From the NCBI GenBank assembly GCA_016709025.1, contig JADJEQ010000037.1, positions 107,501 to 171,500 of the forward strand: a DNA stretch of 64,000 bases, written 5' to 3'. Within the stretch, counting starts at the first letter, position 1; every line of letters starts with the position of its first letter. The DNA comes from Bacteroidales bacterium. Its GTDB lineage: Bacteria > Bacteroidota > Bacteroidia > Bacteroidales > Lentimicrobiaceae. Position numbers and translations under genes: made by a program. Positions 17,646-27,492 of this stretch are shown one piece after another. Under the pieces are notes generated by a model that worked only from the letters and a program-made list of their open reading frames with translations, was not told the DNA's origin and made no database searches.

Positions 17646-17673
17646 GTAGGGACACGACATGTCGTGTCCCTAC
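17646..17673. repeat. 28-bp perfect palindrome, family B copy 1
   Basis: GTAGGGACACGACA is followed directly by its exact reverse complement. Two more copies with small changes lie at 45352-45379 and 47173-47200. Here it is 32 bases after the VUT gene stop and may act as a terminator, since T-rich stretches flank it on both sides. The rest of the gap up to 17912 shows nothing else. Confidence 0.9.
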
Positions 17674-17912
17674 CAGTGCTTTTAACCGGGGCCCTTTCCC
17701 ATCAATCATATTTTGAATCAGTTTCTTATTTAGCATCCATACAATTCCAATCTGAATTGTACACGCACTATCCTTTAATTACTAATTTTAACGCCTTAAA
17801 CAGATCATCCGCTTACCTCTTATTTCTGACTGGAATAAGCACATTTTCTATTGAAGGCCCAGACCAGAATGCAAGCTGTTGTAAGTGAATTTATACAATA
17901 CTCTCCTGAACC

Positions 17913-19538
17913 ATGAATGAAACCCAATCCGGATTAAAAGTTCCGACGGCTAATCAAACCTTCAAAACGATCTGTCATTATTGCTCAATCGGTTGTACTC
18001 TGGAAATTGACCTGCAGAACGGGCTTGTATCCGGGGTAAAAGGCGTTTCAGGTCTTATCAACCCCGATGGATACAGCTGTATTTATGGCCGGAAAGGTTT
18101 CATGTTTATAAATGATCCTCAGCGAATTACCCAACCATTATTAAAGGTGAAGGATGAGTTTAAACCAATTTCCTGGTCTGAAGCATTTGACCTGATAGAA
18201 GAAAAACTCAGGCAGGGCGAATCCGCGGAGAAGGCCTTTTTTGCCGGCGCCCGTCTTACCAACGAAGAACAATACCTGATCCAGAAACTGGCCAGGGCCG
18301 CGGTCAGGACCAATAACATCGGAAGCTTTCACTACCTGGGAAGGGGCACAAACTATACAAAACTATCACGGGCAAACCTGCCTTTTTCAGAACTGGTTGA
18401 GACCAGGCGGGTTTACCTGATCGGCGCCGACATTACCCTCGACAATGCTATGGTTGGTGAATATGTAATGGAAAATCGCCGGAAGAACGGCTTGATAACA
18501 GAGGTTATTACGACTAAAAACATAATCCCTGAAGATGAAAAGGCTGACAACGTGCTGCATATAAAATCTTATTATCACTTTGTGAAAGCCGTGAACCATT
18601 ACCTGTTGGACAACCATCTCGAAAACACTGATTTTATCAAAAACCTTATCGGAAATCTTGACGAATACCGCGCACAATTACTGAATGAATCATGGGAAGC
18701 GCTTCTCGAAGCTGCAGGCATTGAAGATCCTGAATCGCTGATTGAGTTTGCCCTCGGATACAACCAGGAGAAAAAAGCGGTGATTATTTTATCCGAGAAA
18801 GAGCTTTCGGGTCACACCTGCGCGGAAATATTCAACCTGGCATGCATTACCGGCAAACACGGAAGATTTGGCAGTGGCATCATGTTGCTGAAGGAAAAGA
18901 ACAATACCCACGGCCTGCATGATATGGGCATTATGCCAAACCTTGGACCCGGCGCCACCGACTGGAACGACCCGTTTCAACGAAGTACTTTTGGCTTTAA
19001 CTGGGGAATTGAAGAACTTCCTTCGGATAAGGGATTAACTTTACATGATATGCGTGAAGGCCGCTTTAAACAGTTGTTTATTTTCGGCGAAGATCCCATG
19101 GGATGCGCCATCAACCGCAGTGAGATCCAAAGGTTGCTTTCAGGAAAGGACTTTATGGTTGTTCAGGACTATTTTATGACCGAAACCGCAGCCATGGCCG
19201 ATCTTGTGCTGCCGTCGACCATGGCATCTGAAACCGGAGGAACCTTCACCAATACCCAACGCGTGATCCAGAAAATTGACAACAGATTGAAATCCCCTGT
19301 CGAAATAGTCTCATGGAAGCAATTGGACATCCTGCTCAATCGCTTTGGCTACAGCCCAGCGGAATCAGCAGATGATGTTACCCTCGAAGTAGCATCCCTG
19401 CTGCCAAAATTCTGCACCAGCAGCAAACTTGGGCTGAGGATTACCACAACCGATAATTACAATCCGATGTTTACCAATGGGTGCGACTACCTGGGGAAAC
19501 GATTTGATATGGAATTTGAAGGGATGTTTCCGGAATAA
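17913..19538 (+). CDS. Molybdopterin oxidoreductase-like protein (FdhA/NuoG-related), orphan
   Basis: 541 residues. Residues 21-28 are CHYCSIGC and Cys56 lies in YSCIYGRKG, giving the four Cys ligands of the N-terminal [4Fe-4S] cluster of formate dehydrogenase alpha/NuoG-like proteins. A Molybdopterin domain follows (ITQPLLKVKDEFKPISWSEA, FIFGEDPMG, MTETAAMADLVLPS, ETGGTFTNTQRVIQ). Where FdhA has the Cys or SeCys ligand to molybdenum, this protein reads GRGTNYTKLSRANLPFSE without Cys. The usual C-terminal molydopterin dinucleotide-binding domain is absent: it ends about 150-200 residues short of typical family length. No partner subunits or cofactor genes are nearby. It could be a non-catalytic electron-carrier relative. 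Oxidoreductase fold is confident; the reaction is unknown. Confidence 0.8.
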   Translation: MNETQSGLKVPTANQTFKTICHYCSIGCTLEIDLQNGLVSGVKGVSGLINPDGYSCIYGRKGFMFINDPQRITQPLLKVKDEFKPISWSEAFDLIEEKLRQGESAEKAFFAGARLTNEEQYLIQKLARAAVRTNNIGSFHYLGRGTNYTKLSRANLPFSELVETRRVYLIGADITLDNAMVGEYVMENRRKNGLITEVITTKNIIPEDEKADNVLHIKSYYHFVKAVNHYLLDNHLENTDFIKNLIGNLDEYRAQLLNESWEALLEAAGIEDPESLIEFALGYNQEKKAVIILSEKELSGHTCAEIFNLACITGKHGRFGSGIMLLKEKNNTHGLHDMGIMPNLGPGATDWNDPFQRSTFGFNWGIEELPSDKGLTLHDMREGRFKQLFIFGEDPMGCAINRSEIQRLLSGKDFMVVQDYFMTETAAMADLVLPSTMASETGGTFTNTQRVIQKIDNRLKSPVEIVSWKQLDILLNRFGYSPAESADDVTLEVASLLPKFCTSSKLGLRITTTDNYNPMFTNGCDYLGKRFDMEFEGMFPE

Positions 19539-19904
19539 ACATGAATTATTGAGCCTTTCCGGGAACCCGATAAGGAAGATTAGACACCACGTCACCAGAA
19601 CGCCAATCCTGCCTGCAGCAAGCAAGTTTCGCAAAGTATTGTATATCATCATATCAAAGATGGTGAATTCCTGCCTGGTTGTCTCAGGCAGACAGTTTTG
19701 TGTTCCAGGCTGGCAGCCGGCATAACGGCAGTAAGTGTTTGAGAATTGGTGTCAAATACTTAGCTTTCGGAGTAAATTCAAATTTAATAGTTCAAAATTT
19801 ATTTTGTTTATTTTTTTCGCATGCAACTCTATAGTTGTTATATTAGTGGAGAAATACACTAGGCTCATGTTGAGCTAATAAATAAGCACCCATAGCTTTG
19901 CATC
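19539..19904. other. Intergenic region
   Basis: No gene is supported. The second half is very AT-rich and carries the candidate promoter at 19870-19900. A short inverted repeat, GTCTCAGGCAGAC, lies near 19680. Confidence 0.5.
19870..19900 (+). promoter_or_regulatory. Candidate Bacteroidota promoter
   Basis: TTG at 19870-19872, a 20-base spacer, and TAGCTTTG at 19893-19900 (matching TAnnTTTG). The start codon at 19905 is only five bases away, so a transcript from it would be nearly leaderless; the match could also be chance. Confidence 0.4.
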
Positions 19905-21371
19905 ATGAACAAAAACAGATTGGTTTTGATGATCATCTTTTCTCTGTTGATCTCGGGTTCCTGTAAAAAGGATGATAAAACCAACGAAGGCGATAAGACT
20001 GTGCTGAATGCACTGATAGTTTCCGCTGAACAAATTGCGGCTAACGCATCTGCTCCGGACTACCCGCAACCGGTCATCGATGATTTCAAGGCTACGATAG
20101 AGGAGGTGAAATTAAATGCTTCCGGGTCACTGACACAAGTTGGGATTGATGCACTGGTGATTCAGTTAACACAGGCAAAAGACGCTTTTGAAGCGTATAC
20201 GCCTCTTTCAGTTTTAATCAGGCAGGCAGATGAGATCGCTCAGGCGGCTACTCCAGCAGATTATCCGGAAACTGCAATCTACAATTTCCTGTTATCCCTG
20301 CAGATCATAAAATCAGCCTATTCGGTTCCGCTTAACCAGGATCAGATCAGTCAGCTGATGCTGCAATTAAATGAAGCAATTACAACCCTGAATTTTTATA
20401 AAACAGAAGCCTATTCAGATCTTTATTCCCTTATCCTTCAGGCACAGGCACTTTACGACGTGGCCACCACTGATTTATATCCGCAATCTGCCATTACCAA
20501 CTTCCATCTTTCACTTGAATCGATTAAATCCGATGCGGCAACTTTACTCACGGAAATACAGCTCAACAACCTCTTTACCCAATTAACCGAAACAATCAGT
20601 GTATTTCAGTCACAACAATACACCCTGATTGATGAAAGCCTTTATCTGAATGCCGGCTGGCATTTTGATGAGGGAAGCGGGACCATCGCAACAGCTTTCT
20701 CAACCATTAATCATATTGCAACATTTAAACCCGGGAATAGTGTCCTTTTGGGTAATGAAGCAATGTCGCCATCCTGGGTGGAAGGTGTAAAAGGAGGAAG
20801 TGCCGTTTATCTGAATATGGGTGCTCACCTTGAAGTGCCTTATACATCCAGTTTCCTGCCGGAGAACCTGAGTATTTCAGTTTGGGTCAAACCCGATGTT
20901 ATGTATGAGAGTAATTATATTGTTTCGCAAAATTACTGGATGGGATATAAACTTCAGACCCAGGGTGACGGCAAACCATTTTTTACTTATACTAAGACTG
21001 ACGGAGGAATTACCGATGCAGACAATGAACTGGACAATTCCATCAGAGCAGGTGAATGGAACCACATTGTGATCTCCCTGAACAGTGTGACAAAACAACT
21101 GAAATTCTTCAACAACGGGCAATTGACAAAAACCTGGACAGAGGATGACAAAGGCATCGGGCCGTTGACCAGAAATCTTGTTTCTCCGGATCCCCAGCCA
21201 TTCATCATCGGATGTATGGCAACTGATGCGGAAATTGCCGCCAGTTTCATGGGTTGGATAACGGCAGAGAATTTCGGCTACTTTAAAGGAGTGATCGATG
21301 AACTCAGAATATACAACATCGCCGTGAATGAAGATCAGGTGTTGCAACTCTACAACTCTGAAAAACCCTGA
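19905..21371 (+). CDS. Lipoprotein with three FIVAR-like repeats and a LamG-like domain
   Basis: 488 residues. MNKNRLVLMIIFSLLISGSC ends in a lipobox (Cys20), followed by KKDDKTNEGDKT. Residues about 33-245 hold three similar helical repeats of about 70 residues, each with an 'aaxxYP-xxaIxxFxxslexIKsxA' pattern (ASAPDYPQPVIDDFKATIEE, ATPADYPETAIYNFLLSLQI, ATTDLYPQSAITNFHLSLES), like FIVAR modules. From about 250 a concanavalin A-like/LamG jelly roll follows (GWHFDEGSGTIATAFSTINH, LSISVWVKPDVMYESNYIVS, GVIDELRIYNIAVNEDQVLQ). The layout suggests a surface carbohydrate- or protein-binding lipoprotein; no catalytic site was found. Confidence 0.82.
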   Translation: MNKNRLVLMIIFSLLISGSCKKDDKTNEGDKTVLNALIVSAEQIAANASAPDYPQPVIDDFKATIEEVKLNASGSLTQVGIDALVIQLTQAKDAFEAYTPLSVLIRQADEIAQAATPADYPETAIYNFLLSLQIIKSAYSVPLNQDQISQLMLQLNEAITTLNFYKTEAYSDLYSLILQAQALYDVATTDLYPQSAITNFHLSLESIKSDAATLLTEIQLNNLFTQLTETISVFQSQQYTLIDESLYLNAGWHFDEGSGTIATAFSTINHIATFKPGNSVLLGNEAMSPSWVEGVKGGSAVYLNMGAHLEVPYTSSFLPENLSISVWVKPDVMYESNYIVSQNYWMGYKLQTQGDGKPFFTYTKTDGGITDADNELDNSIRAGEWNHIVISLNSVTKQLKFFNNGQLTKTWTEDDKGIGPLTRNLVSPDPQPFIIGCMATDAEIAASFMGWITAENFGYFKGVIDELRIYNIAVNEDQVLQLYNSEKP

Positions 21372-21744
21372 GCAATAAGCCGATGCTGTAAATTATCAGA
21401 AAGGGGAACTCTATCATATTGCTTTGATGAAACACTGCTGAGATTTCAGGGAAAAACAACACTTCCTGATATGCAGATAATAGCATTTAAAGCCGGCTAC
21501 AAAAATCAGGGGCACAAGGCAAACATGTTCTGTAGAACATCTCCCACAATCATTTCAATCCAATTTCATTGCATGGATTGGCTATCTGACCATAAGTTCC
21601 GATCTGTTTCTATATGCAGGTAATTGAATTACATCCTTTATCTGTGGCGTAAATCACTCTCCTTCACAGGTAACTTCCAGGAAGGGTATTCCAATAAAGC
21701 AGTAAGCTACTTTATAAGGGTAAATAAATGCAGCAAGGCAAACT
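21372..21744. other. Intergenic region between convergent genes
   Basis: No gene is supported. It holds a 16-base near-palindrome at 21525-21540 (ATGTTCTGTAGAACAT). Short frames here are not convincing. Confidence 0.5.
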
Positions 21745-24700
21745 TTATGGAACTTTCATCCCTTCCACCCAGGGCCCTCCGGCATTCAGATAATCTTTTT
21801 CAAAATCAGGAATTTTAACATTAAGCAGTTGGTCGGTTTGTTGCTTTAATTCCACATACTCATCTTTGGCGATCTGCAGACATTGCCTGTGTGTGTCTGT
21901 CGGTCCATAGGTTGAATACCTTGTTCCAGACATGGCTTTGTAGAAATAATCGTTTATGGTCGGGTCATCCTTTTCGCCGGTTTCCGATTTTGTGGCCTTC
22001 CCATTCAATTTTTCATTGATACCTAGCATTTCAAGGTTTAGTTGCGTTATACGGGAATCGAGTTCGCCCGGCATTCCAGGCACCTGAACCATCGCATTCC
22101 TGATGGTAGTCAATTTCTTGATGGCATTCTCAATGGTGATGACCAGCATTGAGATTTCACGGCCAAATTCACTGATCTCCCTGTTAAATGCCTCGGCAAC
22201 TCCGGGCTCAGCTCCCGTTAGTGTGCCCTCCCGAAGTTTAACCACTTCAAATTGGATTTCGCCGGACAAAACAGAAACAACCCCGTCGGTTTCCTTTGAC
22301 AATGAAACTGAATATAAACCTGGTGAAGCCAATAATCCGGAAGATCTCCTGTCATCTTCATCATCATCAACAGGCTTATCGCTGAGGCGAACTGACTTTG
22401 TATCAGGGAAGCGCAGATCCCAGGCTACGCGGTGAAACCCCCTGGAAACCGGTCCTTCAAGCCTGCGGACAACCCTGCCTTCCTTGTCTTTTATGGTAAG
22501 CCAGATTTTGGGTTTAACCTGCTGTTGTTCTGCTTCAACTTTATCCCAGCCCGGGAAAATGATATTCTCTTTCTTCTTTGAAAGTTCCTTCTCCACCTTT
22601 TGACGTTTTTCTTTCAGTGTTTCATATCCTTCGGCCAGGTAATAATCAAATACAGCCCCAAAATCCGGATTGGGGGCCATGAAATATCCGGCACCCTGGA
22701 AACCTTTTTCACTACTGAAATCCAGCACCGGTCGTTGGATATACCAATGCGCTTTTCTGGCCTCGAAAAGTGTTGCTTCCTGTTTTAACTGTTCCGGCGT
22801 TATCTGCCGCAGCATGCTATAATCATCCAGGATAAATATTCCGCGGCCGAACGAAGCTGCTACCAGATCGTTCTCCCTTTTCTGAATGGCCAGGTCGCGG
22901 AAGGATATTGGCGGAAGACCACCACTAAGTTTTGTCCAGATATTTCCGCCATCAATGGTGAAATAAATCCCGGTTTCAGTCCCAACAAACAGCAGGTTAC
23001 GGTTTATATGATCCTGAACCAGCCGCCAGACAAAAGTGCGCGCCGGCAAATTTCCTTTGATGGATGTCCAGGATTTACCCAAATCAGTACTTTTAAATAA
23101 ATAAGGGCTGAAATCTCCTTGTTTATGATTGTCGAGGGCAATAAAAACGGTATTTGCGTCAAACAGGTCAGCCTTGATATCGTTGATAAATGCACTCGAA
23201 GGGACTCCGGGCAGGGCTGTTATTTCGGTTTTTCGCCAGTTTTTACCACCATCTTCTGTTACCTGAACCAGCCCATCATCAGTACCTGCATAAATGACAC
23301 CTTCCCTTAAAGGGGACTCAGCAAGGGATGTAATGGAGTTGAAGTTCGACATGGCATAAAAATCCCAGGGGGCATCCCAACTCCAGGTTTTATCCATTAC
23401 CGGCATAAGCATGCGATCCTGGTTGCGGGTCAGGTCACCCGAAATAGCGGTCCAGCCATCGCCCCGGTTTTCCGATTTCCACAGGCGCTGTGAAGCGAAA
23501 TAGAGGCGTGTCGGGGCGTGTGGGCTAACCAGGATGGGAGCATCCCAGTTAAAGCGTTCATAATTCTCACCCCTTGCCGGCTGAGGCTGAATATCAATAA
23601 TTTCACCGGAGGTCCGGTCGATACGGGTTAATCCACCCTCCTGCCATTGAGAATAAACAATCGCCGGATTCCCGGGCTCAGTGGCAGGCTGGTGTCCGTC
23701 GCCAAACAAAGTAATAAACCAGTCAGCATTGCTGATTCCGTGAACATTGTCAGTACGCGAAGGTCCACCCTGTGTATTATTGTCCTGTGTTCCTCCATAG
23801 ATATTATAAAATGGGGTTGCATCGTCAAGGGCTATTTTATAGAACTGTGTAACCGGCAGGTTCGCAATAAACCGCCAGTTTTCAGCCAGATCGAAACTTT
23901 CGTAGATTCCGCCATCGGTGCCAATTAACAAATAGTCCGGATCGTCCTTCCTGAATGCAATTGAATGATTGTCGGAGTGCTTATACTTCTCCTTCATTTG
24001 GCGAAAGTTCTTTCCGCCATCGTCAGAAATCTGAATCCGGTAATCTACCAGGTAAATCCTGTCGAACTGATGAGGTGAGGCATACAATTCCTGGTAATAA
24101 TGCGGCCCGGTAGCTCCTGCAACGGCAGAAGACTTTTTTTCCCAGGATGCACCCCGATTGGCCGAGCGATAAACACCACCCTGACGACGATCCATTTCGA
24201 TGGCTGCATAGATAACATCGGGTTGTTGTGGGGAAATGGCCAGTCCGATTTTCCCCAGGTTTCCTCCGGGCAGGCCGTTGGTAAGTTTTTCCCAGGTTTC
24301 GCCACCATCGGCCGAACTGTAAATAGCAGTACCCGGACCACCTCCCATATAAGAAGCCACATTACGCCCACGCTGCCAGGTAGCTGCATACAACCGGTCA
24401 GGATTGCGCGGATCCATCACTACATCAGTCACCCCGGTCCATTCACTGTCGCCCAGTGATTTTTTCCATGTTTTGCCGCCATCACTTGACTTAAAAAGAC
24501 CACGATCGCCACCTTTGTTCCATAAAGGGCCTTGTGCTGCCACCCAAATAACATCCGGATTCGTAGGATGAATAACTATTTTCGAAATATGCTGTGATTC
24601 CTTCAGGCCCATATTTTCCCAGGTGGCGCCATCGTCTCTGCTTCTGTAGATACCATCACCAAAGCCAACATGCCGGCCTCCCACATTTTCGCCGGTGCCT

Positions 24701-25050
24701 ACCCAAACAGTGTGCGGGTTATTGGGATCAAGGCTGATACACCCGATGGAATATGATGTTTGCTTGTCAAAAACAGGAGTCCAGGAGGTACCGGCATTCA
24801 GGGTTTTCCATACACCGCCCGAACCCACTGCAACATACCAGGTGTTGGGATTAAGCGGATGAATGGCGATGTCGGCAATCCGGCCGGACATCAATGCCGG
24901 ACCTATACTTCGGAACTTTATCCCTGCAAAGGTAGTATCGTTAAGATTGTCCCTGGTATTTTTTCCCTGTGCCGCAACAATAGCCGGGAAACCAGCAAGC
25001 ATAACAAGAAGCATAATCAATATGCCCGCAGACTTAAGGTACTTTTGCAT
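21745..25050 (-). CDS. Large VPS10/sortilin-type BNR propeller protein
   Basis: 1101 residues. The signal peptide is MQKYLKSAGILIMLLVMLAG plus FPAIVAAQ. The N-terminal two thirds contain many BNR/Asp-box and sortilin-type repeats (GVWKTLNAGTSWTPVFDKQ, GIYRSRDDGATWENMG, LFKSSDGGKTWKKSLG, AIYSSADGGETWEKLTNG, GIYFTIDGGNIWTKLSGG), forming a ten-bladed-like propeller. The C-terminal third has a beta-sandwich stretch (GRVVRRLEGPVSRGFHRVAW DLR) and a helical tail. Homologs are often labelled 'glycosyl hydrolase' or 'sortilin domain protein' in genomes, but enzymatic activity is not established and no catalytic pair is evident. It has no T9SS tail, so it is probably periplasmic or exported another way. 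Confidence 0.85.
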   Translation of the reverse strand: MQKYLKSAGILIMLLVMLAGFPAIVAAQGKNTRDNLNDTTFAGIKFRSIGPALMSGRIADIAIHPLNPNTWYVAVGSGGVWKTLNAGTSWTPVFDKQTSYSIGCISLDPNNPHTVWVGTGENVGGRHVGFGDGIYRSRDDGATWENMGLKESQHISKIVIHPTNPDVIWVAAQGPLWNKGGDRGLFKSSDGGKTWKKSLGDSEWTGVTDVVMDPRNPDRLYAATWQRGRNVASYMGGGPGTAIYSSADGGETWEKLTNGLPGGNLGKIGLAISPQQPDVIYAAIEMDRRQGGVYRSANRGASWEKKSSAVAGATGPHYYQELYASPHQFDRIYLVDYRIQISDDGGKNFRQMKEKYKHSDNHSIAFRKDDPDYLLIGTDGGIYESFDLAENWRFIANLPVTQFYKIALDDATPFYNIYGGTQDNNTQGGPSRTDNVHGISNADWFITLFGDGHQPATEPGNPAIVYSQWQEGGLTRIDRTSGEIIDIQPQPARGENYERFNWDAPILVSPHAPTRLYFASQRLWKSENRGDGWTAISGDLTRNQDRMLMPVMDKTWSWDAPWDFYAMSNFNSITSLAESPLREGVIYAGTDDGLVQVTEDGGKNWRKTEITALPGVPSSAFINDIKADLFDANTVFIALDNHKQGDFSPYLFKSTDLGKSWTSIKGNLPARTFVWRLVQDHINRNLLFVGTETGIYFTIDGGNIWTKLSGGLPPISFRDLAIQKRENDLVAASFGRGIFILDDYSMLRQITPEQLKQEATLFEARKAHWYIQRPVLDFSSEKGFQGAGYFMAPNPDFGAVFDYYLAEGYETLKEKRQKVEKELSKKKENIIFPGWDKVEAEQQQVKPKIWLTIKDKEGRVVRRLEGPVSRGFHRVAWDLRFPDTKSVRLSDKPVDDDEDDRRSSGLLASPGLYSVSLSKETDGVVSVLSGEIQFEVVKLREGTLTGAEPGVAEAFNREISEFGREISMLVITIENAIKKLTTIRNAMVQVPGMPGELDSRITQLNLEMLGINEKLNGKATKSETGEKDDPTINDYFYKAMSGTRYSTYGPTDTHRQCLQIAKDEYVELKQQTDQLLNVKIPDFEKDYLNAGGPWVEGMKVP

Positions 25051-25434
25051 ATATTTTTCTTTTGAGAGATTAAGCAGATCCAGGCAGTGATGTTTAAAAC
25101 AGACGTAATGGACCGTTCAGGTGGATAAATCAAATAGAAATAAGAAACAAGCCTGATATCCGGAAACCGGAATAAATGTATTAAAAATCAGAACATATGA
25201 ACAAGTAGAAAGTAATTAAGTTTGAATGCATAACAAAGTCCCTTTTTGCAGGCATAATGTAAGCCCCCCGGGCCGCAGCAACAAAGGCAAAAATCTGTTT
25301 CAGCGGTAATTTGAATTTCCGTGAACATTTGTAATTTTACCCGATTATTGAATTCTCTCCGGAGCACCCGACAAACTTTATCCGTGGCAGATCAGCATCA
25401 AATCACCCTAAGCGGAAATAAGCCTGCAGCAAAC
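25051..25434. other. Intergenic region between divergent genes
   Basis: No gene is supported. It separates the minus-strand VPS10 gene from the plus-strand DUF418 gene, so it should contain both promoters. A possible weak element is TAATTTGA at about 25310. An in-frame extension of the DUF418 gene back to 25321 does not look coding. Confidence 0.5.
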
Positions 25435-26601
25435 ATGACTATAACTAATCCACGCCTCCGGGTCGTTGATTCACTGAGAGGTTTCGCGATCGTTTCCATT
25501 ATGCTGTTGCATAACCTTGAACACTTCGATTTCTACTATACGCCGGTAAACCTTCCCGGCTGGATGATAAGTCTGGATACGGTCATCTGGGACAGCCTGT
25601 TTTTCCTGTTTTCCGGAAAATCGTATGCCATTTTCGCCCTCCTGTTTGGATTAACTTTCTTCATTCAGTCGGATAATCAGGCTAAAAAAGGCAAGGACTT
25701 CAGGGGAAGATTTGCCTGGAGACTGGTTCTTTTACTGATGTTTGGAATAATAAATTCAGCGTTTTACCAGGGAGATATTCTGACAATTTATGCAATCATC
25801 GGATTTTTCCTGATTCCAGTGCTCAAAATGAGCAATAAAGCTGTATTCCTGATTGCAGTCATTCTGATGTTACAGCCTTTTGAATGGTATAACCTTCTTG
25901 TTGCAATTCAAAATCCGGAATTAAAAATTTCAGATCCCTTATCCTGGTCCTACTTTGGAAAAATGAGCAGTTATATAACAGGCGATTCACTGACTGCAAC
26001 ACTGATCGGCAACCTGACCAATGGCAAAACAGCTGTTTTATTGTGGAACTGGGAAAACGGACGCGTATTTCAAACACTTTCCCTATTCATGTTCGGAATG
26101 CTGGCAGGAAGAAAATCGCTCTTCTCACCATCAAAAACAAACCGTCAATTCTGGCGTAAAGCTCTCATCATAGCAACAGCACTCTTTATTCCGCTGTTTG
26201 TTGTTAAAGGCGGAATCCAAAGTTGGATACACAACGAAGTAATCACCAGACCGCTGCTGACTATGGTGACATCGTGGTCGAACATGGCATTTATGATGGT
26301 ATTGGTTTCCGGGTTCGTTTTGCTGTTTCAGACCCGAATTTTCTTCAGGATACTCAGTGTTTTTTCTCCCATCGGGCAAATGAGCCTGTCAAATTACGTG
26401 ATTCAATCAATCATAGGGTCTTTCATTTATTATGGATTCGGATTGGCATTATACCAATATACAGGCTCTGCCCATTGCCTCCTCATTGGCATCACGCTGG
26501 CCGTTTTACAGGGATATTTCAGCACCTGGTGGATGAAGCATCACAAACATGGCCCGCTTGAAGCCATCTGGCATAAGGCAACCTGGATCGGATCAAAATA
26601 A
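25435..26601 (+). CDS. DUF418-domain integral membrane protein
   Basis: 388 residues from the ATG at 25435, where MTITNPRLRVVDSLRGFAIV matches the family's usual R-x-x-x-x-D-x-L-R-G-F-A start; a longer frame from 25321 lacks this logic. About ten membrane helices follow. The C-terminal DUF418 portion includes FSPIGQMSLSNYVIQSIIGS, FIYYGFGLALYQYTGSAHC, and the final YFSTWWMKHHKHGPLEAIWH with the conserved W-x-x-x-H-x-x-G-P-x-E-x-x-W pattern. The family is related in fold to acyltransferase-3 type membrane proteins; the function is unknown. It is a single-gene unit. Confidence 0.87.
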   Translation: MTITNPRLRVVDSLRGFAIVSIMLLHNLEHFDFYYTPVNLPGWMISLDTVIWDSLFFLFSGKSYAIFALLFGLTFFIQSDNQAKKGKDFRGRFAWRLVLLLMFGIINSAFYQGDILTIYAIIGFFLIPVLKMSNKAVFLIAVILMLQPFEWYNLLVAIQNPELKISDPLSWSYFGKMSSYITGDSLTATLIGNLTNGKTAVLLWNWENGRVFQTLSLFMFGMLAGRKSLFSPSKTNRQFWRKALIIATALFIPLFVVKGGIQSWIHNEVITRPLLTMVTSWSNMAFMMVLVSGFVLLFQTRIFFRILSVFSPIGQMSLSNYVIQSIIGSFIYYGFGLALYQYTGSAHCLLIGITLAVLQGYFSTWWMKHHKHGPLEAIWHKATWIGSK

Positions 26602-26727
26602 TCCGAAAGGTAAGTCGTGAATAGACCAGACATTCAAGGTAGGGTTCGAATAACATATCACAGTCAATTGCAAACTGTGAGGGTTATGTAAATAAGCTGT
26701 TACTGATTATTCCTGATGATCTCAGAT

Positions 26728-27327
26728 TTAAGGAATAATGAAATTACCCGACAGGGATTTATTGTCGCTGAAAGCCAGTAAAAGCAAATAGACACCTGAC
26801 GGGAAACGGCCATAAGGCAGGCTTATTCGCTGTCCATTGATGGGCATAGAGGAAAGCCTTTTCCCATCACTGCTGTAGATAATTGCTTCCCCGGTGCGGC
26901 CCGGCAAATTCTGAAAAAGGATATCGGTCTGGCCTGAAAAAGTTGAAAGGACTACAAACCCGTTTTCGTTGATTTTTAAAAATTCGACAGTCAAAGTCGA
27001 AGTATATCCGAAATTACCCAGTTCCAACCGGTAGTAATTCAGTGAATTGGGCGATGGCAGGCTATCGGTAAAATTAAAGGTAATGGCTGCGTCAGGGCTT
27101 CCGCAGATCCCTGAGATTTCACCAATCTGACTGAAAACCAAACCATCGGTTGAACGTTCAACCCTGGTACCTTCACAAAGACTTCCACCCCTGAATGTCC
27201 ACCGTAAAAACACCTGACTATCCTGCTGATAACCTGAGAAATCCTGAAGCAGGGTATGGGGCTGAGCAATGTTTGCATAGCCATGAAATAAAATTGGCAG
27301 CAGTATTAGTAGTTTTAACAGTTTCAT
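26728..27327 (-). CDS. Small secreted protein with degenerate T9SS-like tail
   Basis: 199 residues. The signal peptide MKLLKLLILLPILFHGYANIAQ is followed by an FnIII-like module (DSQVFLRWTFRGGSLCEGTR, VERSTDGLVFSQIGEISGIC, LNYYRLELGNFGYTST), as often precedes T9SS tails. The C-terminal block (TGEAIIYSSDGKRLSSMPIN, FPSGVYLLLLAFSDNK) resembles a sorting domain but lacks the PNP motif and ends NFIIP rather than K-K/R-x-hydrophobic. It might be secreted by T9SS or simply periplasmic. Function is unknown. Confidence 0.7.
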   Translation of the reverse strand: MKLLKLLILLPILFHGYANIAQPHTLLQDFSGYQQDSQVFLRWTFRGGSLCEGTRVERSTDGLVFSQIGEISGICGSPDAAITFNFTDSLPSPNSLNYYRLELGNFGYTSTLTVEFLKINENGFVVLSTFSGQTDILFQNLPGRTGEAIIYSSDGKRLSSMPINGQRISLPYGRFPSGVYLLLLAFSDNKSLSGNFIIP

Positions 27328-27492
27328 CTTTTCAAACAGACTGATTGTTTACCTGTAACGATAAAACAACAATTTGATTGCCCGGTATGTTTAGTGGATT
27401 TTCATCACCGGCAGGTAAAAAAAGTTAAATCTTTGTTAATGTTTTAAAAAGGGGTCTTCAAACTGCTTGGACATTTCAGCCATGTGCGTAAA

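Noticed and set aside
17664..17888. A 74-codon frame upstream of the molybdopterin gene
   Set aside because: It starts inside the palindrome, has no family resemblance and ordinary intergenic composition.
17913..19538. Calling the gene a formate dehydrogenase
   Set aside because: The Mo-ligand Cys/SeCys and the C-terminal domain are missing and there are no partner subunits.
26630..26690. tRNA-like GGGTTCGAAT segment
   Set aside because: It has no acceptor stem, anticodon arm or CCA-compatible pairing around it; the motif is chance.
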